From positions 1 to 64,000 of the forward strand of contig NZ_JAFKEC010000025.1 in the NCBI RefSeq assembly GCF_017848315.1: a stretch of DNA of 64,000 nt, read 5' to 3'. A model generated the notes under the pieces. It was not told the DNA's origin. It saw only the letters and a program-made list of their open reading frames with translations, and did not search any database. Positions 27,478 through 36,320 of this stretch are shown here, in pieces (within the stretch, counting starts at the first letter, position 1; every line of letters starts with the position of its first letter). The stretch comes from Pseudomonas palmensis. Lineage in GTDB: Bacteria > Pseudomonadota > Gammaproteobacteria > Pseudomonadales > Pseudomonadaceae. The translations under genes and the position numbers were made by a program.

Positions 27478-28197
27478 ATGGGCCAGGCACTGATCGAACT
27501 GTCCCGGCTGGGTTTCGCCTGGCCCGGCCAGCCTGAGCTGCTGGACATCCCGGCGTTGCGCCTGCAGGCCGGCGAGTCGCTGTTCCTCAAGGGCCCCAGC
27601 GGCAGTGGCAAGACCACCCTGCTGGGCCTGCTGGGCGGGGTGCAGAAGGCCGACCGCGGCAGCATCCGCCTGCTCGGCCAGGAGCTGGGCGCGCTCAGCC
27701 AGGGCCAGCGCGACCGTTTTCGCGTCGATCATACCGGCTACATCTTCCAGCAGTTCAACCTGCTGCCGTTTCTGTCGGTACGCGAAAACGTCGAGCTGCC
27801 GTGCCGTTTCTCGCGCAGCCGGGCGCAACGCGCCGGCCAGCGCTACGGCAGTGTGGACAAGGCCGCCGCCAGCCTGCTCGCCCATCTGGGCCTGAAGGAC
27901 CCGGCACTGCTGGCACGGCGCGCCGACAGCCTGTCGATCGGTCAGCAGCAACGGGTGGCCGCCGCCCGCGCGCTGATCGGCCAACCCGAGCTGGTGATTG
28001 CCGACGAGCCGACTTCGGCGCTCGATGCCGACACCCGTGAAGCCTTCATCCGCCTGCTGTTCGCCGAATGCCGCGCAGCCGGCTCCAGCCTGTTGTTCGT
28101 CAGCCACGACCAGAGCCTGGCACCGCTGTTCGATCGCCAGCTGTCGCTTGCCGAACTCAACCGCGCCGCGCGCCCTGCCAGCGACCTGGAGGCCTGA
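27478..28197 (+). CDS. ABC transporter ATP-binding protein (LolD/MacB-like)
   Basis: The 239-residue ATPase has Walker A GPSGSGKTT, the signature SIGQQQR (a variant of LSGGQ), Walker B LVIADEPTS and the H-loop SHD. It belongs to the group that pairs with FtsX-type permeases. It starts 1 bp after the DUF2796 stop and overlaps the permease start, so it is strongly coupled with both. Confidence 0.9.
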   Translation: MGQALIELSRLGFAWPGQPELLDIPALRLQAGESLFLKGPSGSGKTTLLGLLGGVQKADRGSIRLLGQELGALSQGQRDRFRVDHTGYIFQQFNLLPFLSVRENVELPCRFSRSRAQRAGQRYGSVDKAAASLLAHLGLKDPALLARRADSLSIGQQQRVAAARALIGQPELVIADEPTSALDADTREAFIRLLFAECRAAGSSLLFVSHDQSLAPLFDRQLSLAELNRAARPASDLEA

Positions 28198-29462
28198 TGT
28201 ACCTGCTCCGCCTTGCCCTGGCGAGTCTCGCCAACCGCCGCTTCACTGCCCTGCTCACCGCCTTCGCCATCGCCCTGTCGGTGTGCCTGCTGCTGGCGGT
28301 GGAGCGGGTACGCACCGAGGCCCGCGCCAGTTTTGCCAGCACCATCAGTGGCACCGATCTGATTGTCGGTGCGCGCTCGGGCTCGGTGAACCTGCTGCTG
28401 TACTCGGTGTTTCGCATCGGCAACGCCACCAACAACATCCGCTGGGACAGCTTCGAGCACTACGCCAGCAACCCGCGGGTGAAGTGGGCCATCCCGATCT
28501 CGCTGGGCGACTCGCACCGCGGTTACCGGGTGATGGGCACCACCGAAGCCTACTTCGAGCATTACCAGTACGGGCGCAAGCAGCACCTGCAGCTGGCCAG
28601 CGGGCGTGCCTTCGCCAGCGACCCGTTCGAGGTGGTGCTGGGCGCCGAGGTGGCCGACGCGCTGCATTACAAACTCGGCGACAAGCTGGTGCTGGCCCAT
28701 GGCGTGGCCGCCATCAGCCTGGTCAAGCATGACGACAAGCCGTTCACCGTGGTGGGCGTGCTGCAACGCACCGGCACCCCGGTGGACCGCACCCTGCACA
28801 TCAGCCTTGGCGGCATGGAGGCGATCCACGTCGACTGGCACAACGGCGTGCCCGCCCGCGGCACCGGCCGCGTCAGCGCCGAACAGGCCCGTGGCATGGA
28901 CCTCACACCCAAGGCCATCACCGCGTTCATGCTGGGCCTGAACAACAAGATCAGCACCTTCACCCTGCAACGCGAGATCAACGAGTTTCGCGGCGAGCCG
29001 CTGTTGGCGATTCTGCCCGGCGTGGCCCTGCAGGAGCTGTGGAGCCTGATGGGCACCGCCGAACAGGCGCTGTTCGTGGTGTCGCTGTTCGTGGTGCTGA
29101 CCGGCCTGATCGGCATGCTCACGGCGATCCTCACCAGCCTCAACGAGCGCCGCCGCGAAATGGCCATCCTGCGCTCGGTGGGTGCACGCCCCTGGCATAT
29201 TGCAGGGCTGCTGGTGATGGAGGCGTTCACCCTGGCGCTGGCGGGGATTGCCGCCGGGCTGGGTCTGCTCTACCTTGGCATCGCCCTGGCCCAGGGCACG
29301 GTGCAGGCCAACTACGGCCTGTACCTGCCGCTGGCGCTGCCCAGCGCCCACGAGTGGAGCCTGCTGGGGATCATCCTCGGCGCCGCCGTGCTGATGGGCA
29401 GCATTCCGGCCTGGCGGGCCTACCGCCAGTCGCTGGCCGACGGTTTGTCCATTCACCTGTGA
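28197..29462 (+). CDS. ABC transporter permease (FtsX/MacB-like)
   Basis: The 421-residue protein has one N-terminal TM segment, a large periplasmic domain (about 50-290) and three C-terminal TM helices with the FtsX motif ERRREMAILRSVGA. Such permeases often drive mechanotransmission or lipoprotein release rather than classical import. The ATG shares its A with the ATPase stop TGA, and GGAGG lies upstream. Together with the His-rich protein it suggests zinc-dependent envelope transport. Confidence 0.9.
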   Translation: MYLLRLALASLANRRFTALLTAFAIALSVCLLLAVERVRTEARASFASTISGTDLIVGARSGSVNLLLYSVFRIGNATNNIRWDSFEHYASNPRVKWAIPISLGDSHRGYRVMGTTEAYFEHYQYGRKQHLQLASGRAFASDPFEVVLGAEVADALHYKLGDKLVLAHGVAAISLVKHDDKPFTVVGVLQRTGTPVDRTLHISLGGMEAIHVDWHNGVPARGTGRVSAEQARGMDLTPKAITAFMLGLNNKISTFTLQREINEFRGEPLLAILPGVALQELWSLMGTAEQALFVVSLFVVLTGLIGMLTAILTSLNERRREMAILRSVGARPWHIAGLLVMEAFTLALAGIAAGLGLLYLGIALAQGTVQANYGLYLPLALPSAHEWSLLGIILGAAVLMGSIPAWRAYRQSLADGLSIHL

Positions 29463-29986
29463 GAACGCCCGTGATACGTCGTGCCCTGCTGTTGTTGCTG
29501 TTGATTGCCCCGCCCCTGTGGGCGGGTGAGCCGCGCACGCTGGAATGGCCGCAATTGATCCCCGAGGGTGCACCGGTGATCGTGCCGCAGATGACCCCAC
29601 TGCACGACCTTTCGCAGTTGAGCAACGCGCTGGCCGGCGAAAGCGGCCCGGCGGCGCAGCAGCAGGCGCCCGACGCGCCGGTGGTGAAGGCACTGGATGG
29701 CCAGCAGGTGAAGCTGCCGGGCTACATCGTGCCACTGGAAGTCAGCGAGGAAGGCCGTACCACCGAGTTCCTGCTGGTGCCGTACTACGGCGCGTGCATT
29801 CACGTGCCGCCCCCACCGTCGAACCAGATCGTGCACGTGTTCAGCGAAATCGGCATCAAGGTCGAGGAGCTGTACCAGCCCTACTGGATCGAGGGGCCGA
29901 TGCAGGTCAAGGCTTCCAGCAGCGAGCTGGCCGAGGCCGGCTACCAGATGGAAGCCGAGAAGATCTACGCCTATGAACTACAATAG
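29459..29986 (+). CDS. DUF3299 periplasmic protein
   Basis: The 175-residue protein has a signal peptide (IRRALLLLLLIAPPLWA) and the DUF3299 signature YYGACIHVPPPPSNQ with a conserved cysteine. GTG at 29459 overlaps the permease stop; a second GTG at 29471 is an equally possible start. It closes the four-gene zinc-linked cluster. Its role is unknown. Confidence 0.8.
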   Translation: MRTPVIRRALLLLLLIAPPLWAGEPRTLEWPQLIPEGAPVIVPQMTPLHDLSQLSNALAGESGPAAQQQAPDAPVVKALDGQQVKLPGYIVPLEVSEEGRTTEFLLVPYYGACIHVPPPPSNQIVHVFSEIGIKVEELYQPYWIEGPMQVKASSSELAEAGYQMEAEKIYAYELQ

Positions 29987-30016
29987 AAGCCCCGCGCCAG
30001 GGCGTTTGCGGTTTCA

Positions 30017-30030
30017 TTGAGCTGCGTCAA
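30017..30030. promoter_or_regulatory. Anr/FNR-like box upstream of ompW
   Basis: TTGAGCTGCGTCAA fits the TTGA-N6-TCAA core of the Anr/FNR site (consensus TTGAT-N4-ATCAA). It lies 66 bp before the ompW start. FNR control of ompW is known in E. coli, which makes the match plausible here. Confidence 0.5.
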
Positions 30031-30096
30031 GAATCACCGCCTGTCAGCTCCTTACCATTGGACACATTAAATTCTAAACGTCCTTTGGGAGCTTCC

Positions 30097-30780
30097 ATGA
30101 ACAAGTCCTTGCTCAGCGCCTCGCTCATTGCCCTCGCGCTTGCAGCCCCTGTTGCCCACGCCCACCAGGCGGGCGATTTCATTCTGCGTGCCGGTGCGAT
30201 CACCACCGCACCGAACGAAGACAGCGGCGATATCAAGCTCGACGGCACCAAGGTTGGCGGCACCAAGGCCACCCTGGACAGCGACACCCAGCTGGGCCTG
30301 GCCTTTGCCTACATGCTGACCGACCACATCGGCCTGGAACTGCTGGCAGCCACCCCGTTCCAGCACGAAGTGGGCGTAAAGGGCCTGGGCGCGGGCCTGG
30401 ACGGCAAGCTGGCGAACATCAAGCAACTGCCACCGACCCTGTCGCTGCAGTACTACCCGATGGAGCCGACCTCCAAGTTCCAGCCTTACGCCGGTATCGG
30501 TCTTAACTACACCCTGTTCTTCGATGAAGACCTGAGCAGCAGCCGCAAGGCCCAGGGCTTCAGCAACATGAAGCTCAAGGACTCGGTCGGCCTGGCCGGC
30601 CAACTGGGCATGGACTACATGCTGACCGACAACCTGCTGGTCAACGCCGCGGTCTGGTACGTGGACATCGACACCAAGGCCACCATCGACGGCCCAAGCG
30701 CGCTGGGCGTGGGCAAGACCAAGGTGAGCGTGGATGTGGACCCATGGGTCTACATGGTGGGTGTGGGTTACAAGTTCTGA
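30097..30780 (+). CDS. ompW: Outer membrane protein OmpW family
   Basis: The 227-residue protein has a signal peptide (cleavage after AHA) and the eight-stranded OmpW barrel pattern (AGDFILRAGAI, SLQYYPM, PYAGIGLNYT, C-terminal aromatic KF). OmpW channels pass small hydrophobic molecules and respond to stress and oxygen. GGGAG lies 5 nt before the ATG at 30097. The single gene ends in a strong terminator. Confidence 0.93.
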   Translation: MNKSLLSASLIALALAAPVAHAHQAGDFILRAGAITTAPNEDSGDIKLDGTKVGGTKATLDSDTQLGLAFAYMLTDHIGLELLAATPFQHEVGVKGLGAGLDGKLANIKQLPPTLSLQYYPMEPTSKFQPYAGIGLNYTLFFDEDLSSSRKAQGFSNMKLKDSVGLAGQLGMDYMLTDNLLVNAAVWYVDIDTKATIDGPSALGVGKTKVSVDVDPWVYMVGVGYKF

Positions 30781-30785
30781 CCATG

Positions 30786-30817
30786 AAAAAGCCCCGATCA
30801 TTCGGGGCTTTTTTTTG
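30786..30817 (+). terminator. Rho-independent terminator after ompW
   Basis: A GCCCCGA-TCAT-TCGGGGC hairpin is followed by eight T and preceded by five A, so it could also act on leftward transcripts. Confidence 0.92.
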
Positions 30818-30844
30818 GCTGCGATTCCCGTCAGGGAGATACCG

Positions 30845-30873
30845 CCTGCAGGAGCCGGCGTTGCCGGCGAAGC
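30845..30873. repeat. Single REP element
   Basis: CTGCAGGAGCCGGCGTTGCC, followed by GGCGAAG, is one REP unit of the GGCTCCT type. It lies between the ompW terminator and the end of the leftward epimerase gene. Confidence 0.75.
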
Positions 30874-30882
30874 TTTTTACGT

Positions 30883-31812
30883 TCAGCGCCCCAGCAGGTG
30901 CGCCAGCCCATCGGCCAGTGGCGTCGGCTCGGGCAGGTCGAAGCGCGCCAGCAGCCGCGCATTGTCGGCCCGCGAATGACGGATATCACCCGCGCGCGCC
31001 GGCCCGTGATTGACCTCGGGCAACGGCCCTACCACCTTGCGCAGTGCCTCGAGCAACTGGTTCAGCGTGGTGGCGCGGTTCAGCCCCACGTTCACCGCGC
31101 CCTCCTGCACCTGCGCCTGTTCCAGCGCCTGCACCAGCACCGCCACCAGGTCGGCCACATACAGGAAGTCACGGGTCTGCTCGCCATCGCCAAACAGGTT
31201 GATCGGCGTGCCGTTGAGGGCGCGCTCGCAGAAGATGCTGATCACTCCCGAATACGGCGACGACGGGTCCTGGCGCGGGCCGAAGATATTGAAGAAGCGG
31301 AACACCACCGGCTCCAGCCCATGCTGGCGGCGATAGAAGTCCAGGTACTGCTCGCTGGCCAGCTTGTCCACCGCATAGGGTGTCAGCGGCGCCTTGGGCG
31401 TGTCCTCGTCGATGGCCTGGCCTTCACCGTTGTTGCCGTACACCGCAGCGCTGGAGGCGAACAGCACGCGCTTGATGCCGGCCACACGCATCGCCTCGCA
31501 CACGTTCAGCGTGCCGATGAAGTTGCTCTGGTGGGTCCTGACCGGGTCTTCCACAGAGGCCTGCACCGAGGCCACCGCCGCCAGGTGCACCACGGCCTGG
31601 CAGCCCTCGGCGGCCCGGGCCACCAGGGCGGCATCGGCCACGTCGCCCTCGATCAGTTGCAGACGCGGGTTGTCCAGCTGCAGGTTCAGACGCCGACCGG
31701 TAGACAGGTCGTCGAGCACGCGCACCGCGTACCCCTTGGCCAGCAGCGCGTCGCTCAGGTGGGAGCCGATGAAGCCGGCCCCCCCGGTAATCAGGATAGG
31801 AGCATCAGCCAT
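30883..31812 (-). CDS. NAD-dependent epimerase/dehydratase (UDP-hexose 4-epimerase-like)
   Basis: The 309-residue extended SDR has the Rossmann motif GGAGFIGSHL, then VVHLAAVASV and the catalytic YAVDK with upstream SSAAVYG. RFFNIFGPRQDP is typical of GalE/WbpP-type nucleotide-sugar epimerases. It probably makes a UDP-sugar for surface polysaccharide. Its ATG at 31812 overlaps the stop of the upstream sugar-nucleotide gene by 8 bp. Confidence 0.85.
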   Translation of the reverse strand: MADAPILITGGAGFIGSHLSDALLAKGYAVRVLDDLSTGRRLNLQLDNPRLQLIEGDVADAALVARAAEGCQAVVHLAAVASVQASVEDPVRTHQSNFIGTLNVCEAMRVAGIKRVLFASSAAVYGNNGEGQAIDEDTPKAPLTPYAVDKLASEQYLDFYRRQHGLEPVVFRFFNIFGPRQDPSSPYSGVISIFCERALNGTPINLFGDGEQTRDFLYVADLVAVLVQALEQAQVQEGAVNVGLNRATTLNQLLEALRKVVGPLPEVNHGPARAGDIRHSRADNARLLARFDLPEPTPLADGLAHLLGR

Positions 31813-32689
31813 GACGATAGAACCGGTCCAGTAGGGTCGGCAGGCCGGCGCGCCAGGCACGCGGCTTGATGCCGAAGGTGTGGAGGATTTTCTTGCAGGC
31901 CAGCACCGCGTGCTGGGGTTCTTCGGCAGCATCCGGGCGGGCGGCGTGGGCCTGCGCAGTGGGCGCTTCGACGGCCAGCTGACGCAGTTGCCCGGCTTCG
32001 CTGAGGATCGCCTGACCCAGCGCCAGCGGCGTGGTCGCCTCGTTGCCGGCGTAATGGTAGGTGCCCCACAGTGGCGCGCCACAGTCCAGTTGCTTGAGCA
32101 CCGCCAGGATCACCCGCGCTGCATCGTCGACCGGGGTCGGGTTGCCACGCCGGTCGTCGGCCAGCAGCAGTTCCTGCGAGTGCTCGGCGCGGGTCAGAAA
32201 ACGCCCCAGCACGCCGTCGACGCTGTCGTCGAGCACCCAGCCAAAGCGCAGCAGCACGTGCTGCGGGCAGGTCGCGCGCACGCTCTGTTCGATGCGCCAC
32301 AACGCCTGGCCACGTTGGCCGAGCGGTACCGGCTCGTCCTTTTCGCTGTAGGCCGTGGCCCGCGAACCGTCGAATACCCGGTAGCTGGAGGGTTGCAGCA
32401 AGATGATGTTGTGGTGCTGGCACAGTTCGGCCAGGCGCTCGACCGCACGCTCCTGCGAAGCCAGGCGCTGCTCGCTCACCGATTCGGCCTGGAACCAGTC
32501 GAAGTAGTAGGCCAGATTGATAAGCGCATCGGGGCGGGTGTCATCGAGCAGCTGGGTCAGGCTCGCGGCATCCCAGCCCTGGTCAGGTGGGCGCGGCGCC
32601 AGAAAGCCGATATCTTCCTCGGCCCCGAGGCGAATCAGCGCTTGCCCAAGGGCATTTCCACCACCCAACAGCATCAGGCGCATTCGCAT
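31805..32689 (-). CDS. RmlD-like sugar-nucleotide-binding reductase
   Basis: The 294-residue protein starts MRMRLMLLGGGNALGQAL, a Rossmann nucleotide-binding start. It has RmlD-like segments (PDALINLAYY, LLQPSSYRVFDG, LLRFGWVLD, GTYHYAGN). It resembles dTDP-4-dehydrorhamnose reductase, but the standard YxxxK is not obvious, so a methionine-adenosyltransferase-beta-like or altered role is possible. It is co-transcribed with the epimerase downstream. ATGs at 32689 and 32683 are both possible. Confidence 0.75.
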   Translation of the reverse strand: MRMRLMLLGGGNALGQALIRLGAEEDIGFLAPRPPDQGWDAASLTQLLDDTRPDALINLAYYFDWFQAESVSEQRLASQERAVERLAELCQHHNIILLQPSSYRVFDGSRATAYSEKDEPVPLGQRGQALWRIEQSVRATCPQHVLLRFGWVLDDSVDGVLGRFLTRAEHSQELLLADDRRGNPTPVDDAARVILAVLKQLDCGAPLWGTYHYAGNEATTPLALGQAILSEAGQLRQLAVEAPTAQAHAARPDAAEEPQHAVLACKKILHTFGIKPRAWRAGLPTLLDRFYRHG

Positions 32690-32943
32690 AGAGTCAGCAG
32701 GTCCGGTCAGATAAATTGAGGGAAAGCGGATATTTTGCGGCTTCCAGCAAGCGAAGTCCAACGCGGGGCCGACTGACGCCAAAGTCTAGAGTGTGTCAGC
32801 GCAAAGTGTGACGGGTTCAACGTAGTTCAAGAAATAACCTGCGCGCCCACCAGAAATGCCCGACTGCATCTACTGTAAAAGCGTCAGCCTCGCTGGTTCA
32901 TGTCGACTTGTCGACCCTTCACCCCGGGCAAGAGGACCGCTTC

Positions 32944-33786
32944 ATGCCGATCAAGACGGCCGCACACGGACGTGAGCGTTGGCAATTCGACGAACCCAGC
33001 CCGGGCCGCGAGTGCCTGGTGGTCGAAACGTTCGACGGCTACAGCCAGGAAGGTCGCCTGCTGATCCCCGATATCGAGCACGCGCCGCCGCTGTTCATGC
33101 TCGGCGGCGCACGCAGCGACTTCACCCACCTCAACCCGCTGCTGTACCGCCTGCAGGCCCTGGGCATCGGCTCGCTGACCGGCAACCTGTCGGGGCACAG
33201 CCTGGCCAGCCTGCCGGGGGCCCGGGCGCCGTCGCTGCACACCAACCTGGCCGAGGCGCTGCGCTTCTTTCGCCACGTCGAGCATCGCTGCAACACCGTG
33301 ATCGGCCACAGCCTGGGCGCAGCGCTGGCGCTGAAAGTGGCAGCGCACCATGCACGCCAGGTGAACAAGCTGGTGCTGCTGTGCCCGGCGGTCTATGCCG
33401 ACAGCGCCTACGATGCACCGTTCGGCCCGGCCTTCACCCGCGCCATCAGCACCCCCCACGGGTTTCTCGACAGCGACAGCTACAAGTTCCTGCGCAGCTA
33501 TCGCGGCCAGGTGCTGCTGGTGCTGGGCCAGTACGATGGCCTGCTGGCCGCCCACCATGGGCGAACCCCGGGCACGTCGGCAGGCCATGTGGAAATCGAC
33601 GGCATGCTGCGCTACAGCCCGATCCCGGCCGAAGTCATCCAGGCGCTGAGCGACACCCTACCCCCCGGGCATTTCGAACAGCTGACCCTGCCCGACTGCG
33701 ACCACGGCATCGCCGCCCACCTGCGCGCCCATCCCCCACAGGCCGGGGCCCTGGCGCAGCAGGTGGCGGCATTCATTCGCCGCTGA
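32944..33786 (+). CDS. Alpha/beta-hydrolase
   Basis: The 280-residue cytoplasmic protein has the nucleophile elbow GHSLGA, an acidic residue in GQYDGL and a terminal histidine in DCDHGI, a complete hydrolase triad. No signal peptide is seen. GAGGA lies 7 nt upstream of the ATG at 32944. The substrate is unknown. It converges on the HTH regulator gene and is divergent from the sugar-nucleotide genes. Confidence 0.8.
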   Translation: MPIKTAAHGRERWQFDEPSPGRECLVVETFDGYSQEGRLLIPDIEHAPPLFMLGGARSDFTHLNPLLYRLQALGIGSLTGNLSGHSLASLPGARAPSLHTNLAEALRFFRHVEHRCNTVIGHSLGAALALKVAAHHARQVNKLVLLCPAVYADSAYDAPFGPAFTRAISTPHGFLDSDSYKFLRSYRGQVLLVLGQYDGLLAAHHGRTPGTSAGHVEIDGMLRYSPIPAEVIQALSDTLPPGHFEQLTLPDCDHGIAAHLRAHPPQAGALAQQVAAFIRR

Positions 33787-33798
33787 GCACGGCGCCCT

Positions 33799-34617
33799 TC
33801 ACTCGATCTCGAACAGGCCGTTGCGAATCGGCCCGACGTTGAGCCGTGCGCGCACATCGTCATCGATGCGCGGGTCATCCGGGCGGTACAGCCGGACCTG
33901 GCGGTAGGCATTGATGCGGTTGATTTCCGGGCCCAGGTATTCCCACACCACGCGGGTACACGCCGGAGTGCGCCGGTCACCGCTGGAGACGCCGGTCTTG
34001 AGGCCGTTGAGCCGGGTGATGCGGCTCTTGAAGCTGGGAATCAGGATGGTCTGGCTCATCTCGTTGACCGTCAGCGATTCGTAGTCGATCAGAAACACCC
34101 GGTCCTGCAACTGAAAGGCCGCGCCCAGGTAGCGGCAGCGCACCCAGTCTTCGGCCTGCACGTCGGTGCTGCTGGAGCGCTCCTGGCGTTCCTGGCGCTC
34201 GAACAGGAACGTGCCGCGTTCTTCGCGCAGGTGCACCAGCGACAGCAGGATGCTGCCCGGCACCGACATGCAGTTGGAATATTCGAAGTAGTAGCCGCAG
34301 TAACGCGACAGATTGCCCTCGTGCTCGCGCAGCGGGCGCAGCAGTTCCAGCAACGGGTCGGCCTGGGCCGGGCTGGCAAGCGCCGAGCTGCGCGCACCGA
34401 TCAGGCGCGCGAACTGTTCCGGCGGCAGGCCCAGTTCGTAGTCCTCGACGCCGAAGAAGTCGCCGATGCGCTTGAGGTTGTACGCCGTCGGCTGGCTCTG
34501 CCCGCTCAGGTACTTGTTGAACTGCGCCCGGTTGATCGACAGCTGCCGGCAAACCTCGGAAATAGAGCGGTAATGGCTGCACGCCAGCTTGAGGTTGGGG
34601 CCCAGGTGTTGACTCAT
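33799..34617 (-). CDS. XRE-family HTH regulator with C-terminal sensor-like domain
   Basis: The 272-residue protein has an N-terminal helix-turn-helix (SISEVCRQLSINRAQFNKYLSG, about 18-40). A 200-residue region resembling no ligand domain I can name follows. The family is common in pseudomonads as transcriptional regulators. It is divergent from the AGCS symporter gene, and a perfect 9-bp inverted repeat lies in the shared region. It may control itself, the symporter, or both. Confidence 0.8.
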   Translation of the reverse strand: MSQHLGPNLKLACSHYRSISEVCRQLSINRAQFNKYLSGQSQPTAYNLKRIGDFFGVEDYELGLPPEQFARLIGARSSALASPAQADPLLELLRPLREHEGNLSRYCGYYFEYSNCMSVPGSILLSLVHLREERGTFLFERQERQERSSSTDVQAEDWVRCRYLGAAFQLQDRVFLIDYESLTVNEMSQTILIPSFKSRITRLNGLKTGVSSGDRRTPACTRVVWEYLGPEINRINAYRQVRLYRPDDPRIDDDVRARLNVGPIRNGLFEIE

Positions 34618-34631
34618 TGATCAGGTACCGA

Positions 34632-34671
34632 TTGATGCGATAGGCGCCAGCTTAGCATCAGGTCGCATCAA
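34632..34671. promoter_or_regulatory. Probable operator: inverted TTGATGCGA repeats
   Basis: TTGATGCGA (34632-34640) and TCGCATCAA (34663-34671) are perfect inverted copies, centred 31 bp apart, about three helical turns. A partial third copy (GCATCA, 34655-34660) lies between. The site starts 15 bp upstream of the HTH regulator gene and 115 bp before the symporter. Nothing else is apparent in this 168-bp gap. Confidence 0.55.
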
Positions 34672-34785
34672 CTCAGAGCAACCCGCGAAATTGTAACGAC
34701 GTTTGTCATGACCAACCATGCGCCCCCAGGCAAACGGCGCACGCCGTCAGCCACTGTCATTCAGAACAAGAACCGAGGTCACGCC

Positions 34786-36240
34786 ATGCTCGAAGTGCTC
34801 AACGATTTCCTTTCGGGGAAGCTCCTTATCGTGCTTATCGTCGGACTGGGAAGCTATTTCACCCTGCGCTCGCGATTTGTGCAGTTTCGCCATTTCATCC
34901 ATATGTTCGGCGTATTCAAGGAATCGTTGCGCGGCCAGGCGGGCCAGTTGAGTTCGTTCCAGGCACTGATGCTGAGCCTGGCCGGGCGCGTGGGTGCCGG
35001 CAACATCGCCGGCGTCGGTATCGCCGTGACCCTGGGCGGCCCGGGCGCGGTGTTCTGGATGTGGGTGACGGCGCTGGTGGGCATGTCCAGCAGCTTCTTC
35101 GAATGCACCCTGGCGCAGGTCTACAAGCGCGCCGACGGTGACGGCCTGTACCGCGGCGGCCCGGCCTACTACATCCTGCACGGCCTCAACCTGCGCACCA
35201 TGGCAGTGGTGTTCTCGGTGTTGCTGCTGGTGACCTACGGCTTCGCCTTCAACGGCCTGCAGTCGTACACCGTGACCCACTCGCTGCAGAACGCCTTCGG
35301 CTTCGCCCCGGAGCACACCGGGATTGCCCTGGCCGTGCTGCTGGCCATCGTGTTCCTGGGCGGGATCAAGCGCATCGCCTCGGTGTCCGACCTGCTGGTG
35401 CCGGTCAAGACCCTGGCCTACATCGGCGTCACACTGTACGTGATCGGCAGCCAGATCGAACACGTGCCGGCCATGCTCGAAACCATCTTCAAGAGCGCCT
35501 TCGGCCTGGACCCTGCGTTCGGCGGCCTGCTGGGCAGTGCCATCGTGATGGGCGTCAAGCGTGGCGTGTTCGCCAACGAAGCGGGCCTTGGCAGTGCGCC
35601 CAACGTGGCCGCCGTGGCGGCAGTGAAACACCCTGGCGCCCAGGGCGTGGTGCAGGCATTCAGCGTGTTCCTCGATACCTTCGTGATCTGCACCTGCACC
35701 GCGCTGCTGATTCTGCTGTCGGGCTTCTACACCCCGGGCTTCGAAGGTGACGGCATCGTGCTGACCCAGAACTCGCTGGCTGCCGTGGTCGGTGACTGGG
35801 GTCGCCTGTTCGTCAGCGTGGCGCTGTCGCTGTTCGTGTTCACCTGCATCCTCTACAACTACTACCTGGGCGAAAACAGCCTGCAGTTTCTGACCCGCAA
35901 CCGTGCGGTGCTGATGGTCTACCGTGCCCTGGTGCTGGCGCTGATCGTGTGGGGCTCGGTGCAGAACCTGTCGACCGTGTTCGCCTTCGCCGACATCACC
36001 ATGACGTGCCTGGCCTTCGTCAACCTGATCGCCCTGGCGCTGCTGTTCAAGATCGGCCTGCGCGTGATGCGCGACTACGACGACCAGCGCAAGGCAGGCA
36101 TCAAGCAGCCGGTATTCGACTCGGCCAGGTTCCCCGACCTGGACCTGGACACCCAGGCCTGGCCTGCTGTCCAGCCCGCTGAAAGCGTACGCCCTGCCAG
36201 CGTGGGCGAAGCTCAAGCTCAAGCTCAAGCGCAACGCTGA
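34786..36240 (+). CDS. Alanine/glycine:cation symporter (AGCS family)
   Basis: The 484-residue protein has about ten TM helices and the AGCS signature GRVGAGNIAGVGIAVTLGGPGAVFWMW, split across residues 74-100. It should import alanine or glycine with sodium. GAGGT lies 6 nt before the ATG at 34786. The C terminus ends in an AQ repeat (AQAQAQAQR) encoded by tandem GCTCAA units, a likely slippage site. An asparaginase gene follows on the same strand. Confidence 0.92.
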   Translation: MLEVLNDFLSGKLLIVLIVGLGSYFTLRSRFVQFRHFIHMFGVFKESLRGQAGQLSSFQALMLSLAGRVGAGNIAGVGIAVTLGGPGAVFWMWVTALVGMSSSFFECTLAQVYKRADGDGLYRGGPAYYILHGLNLRTMAVVFSVLLLVTYGFAFNGLQSYTVTHSLQNAFGFAPEHTGIALAVLLAIVFLGGIKRIASVSDLLVPVKTLAYIGVTLYVIGSQIEHVPAMLETIFKSAFGLDPAFGGLLGSAIVMGVKRGVFANEAGLGSAPNVAAVAAVKHPGAQGVVQAFSVFLDTFVICTCTALLILLSGFYTPGFEGDGIVLTQNSLAAVVGDWGRLFVSVALSLFVFTCILYNYYLGENSLQFLTRNRAVLMVYRALVLALIVWGSVQNLSTVFAFADITMTCLAFVNLIALALLFKIGLRVMRDYDDQRKAGIKQPVFDSARFPDLDLDTQAWPAVQPAESVRPASVGEAQAQAQAQR

Positions 36241-36320
36241 GCAACCCTGTGCCGCCGCCCCGTTCGCGGGCGGCAGCCGATTCGCGATGCCCCTTTTCTC
36301 ACCTGCCTGGAATGCTCACC

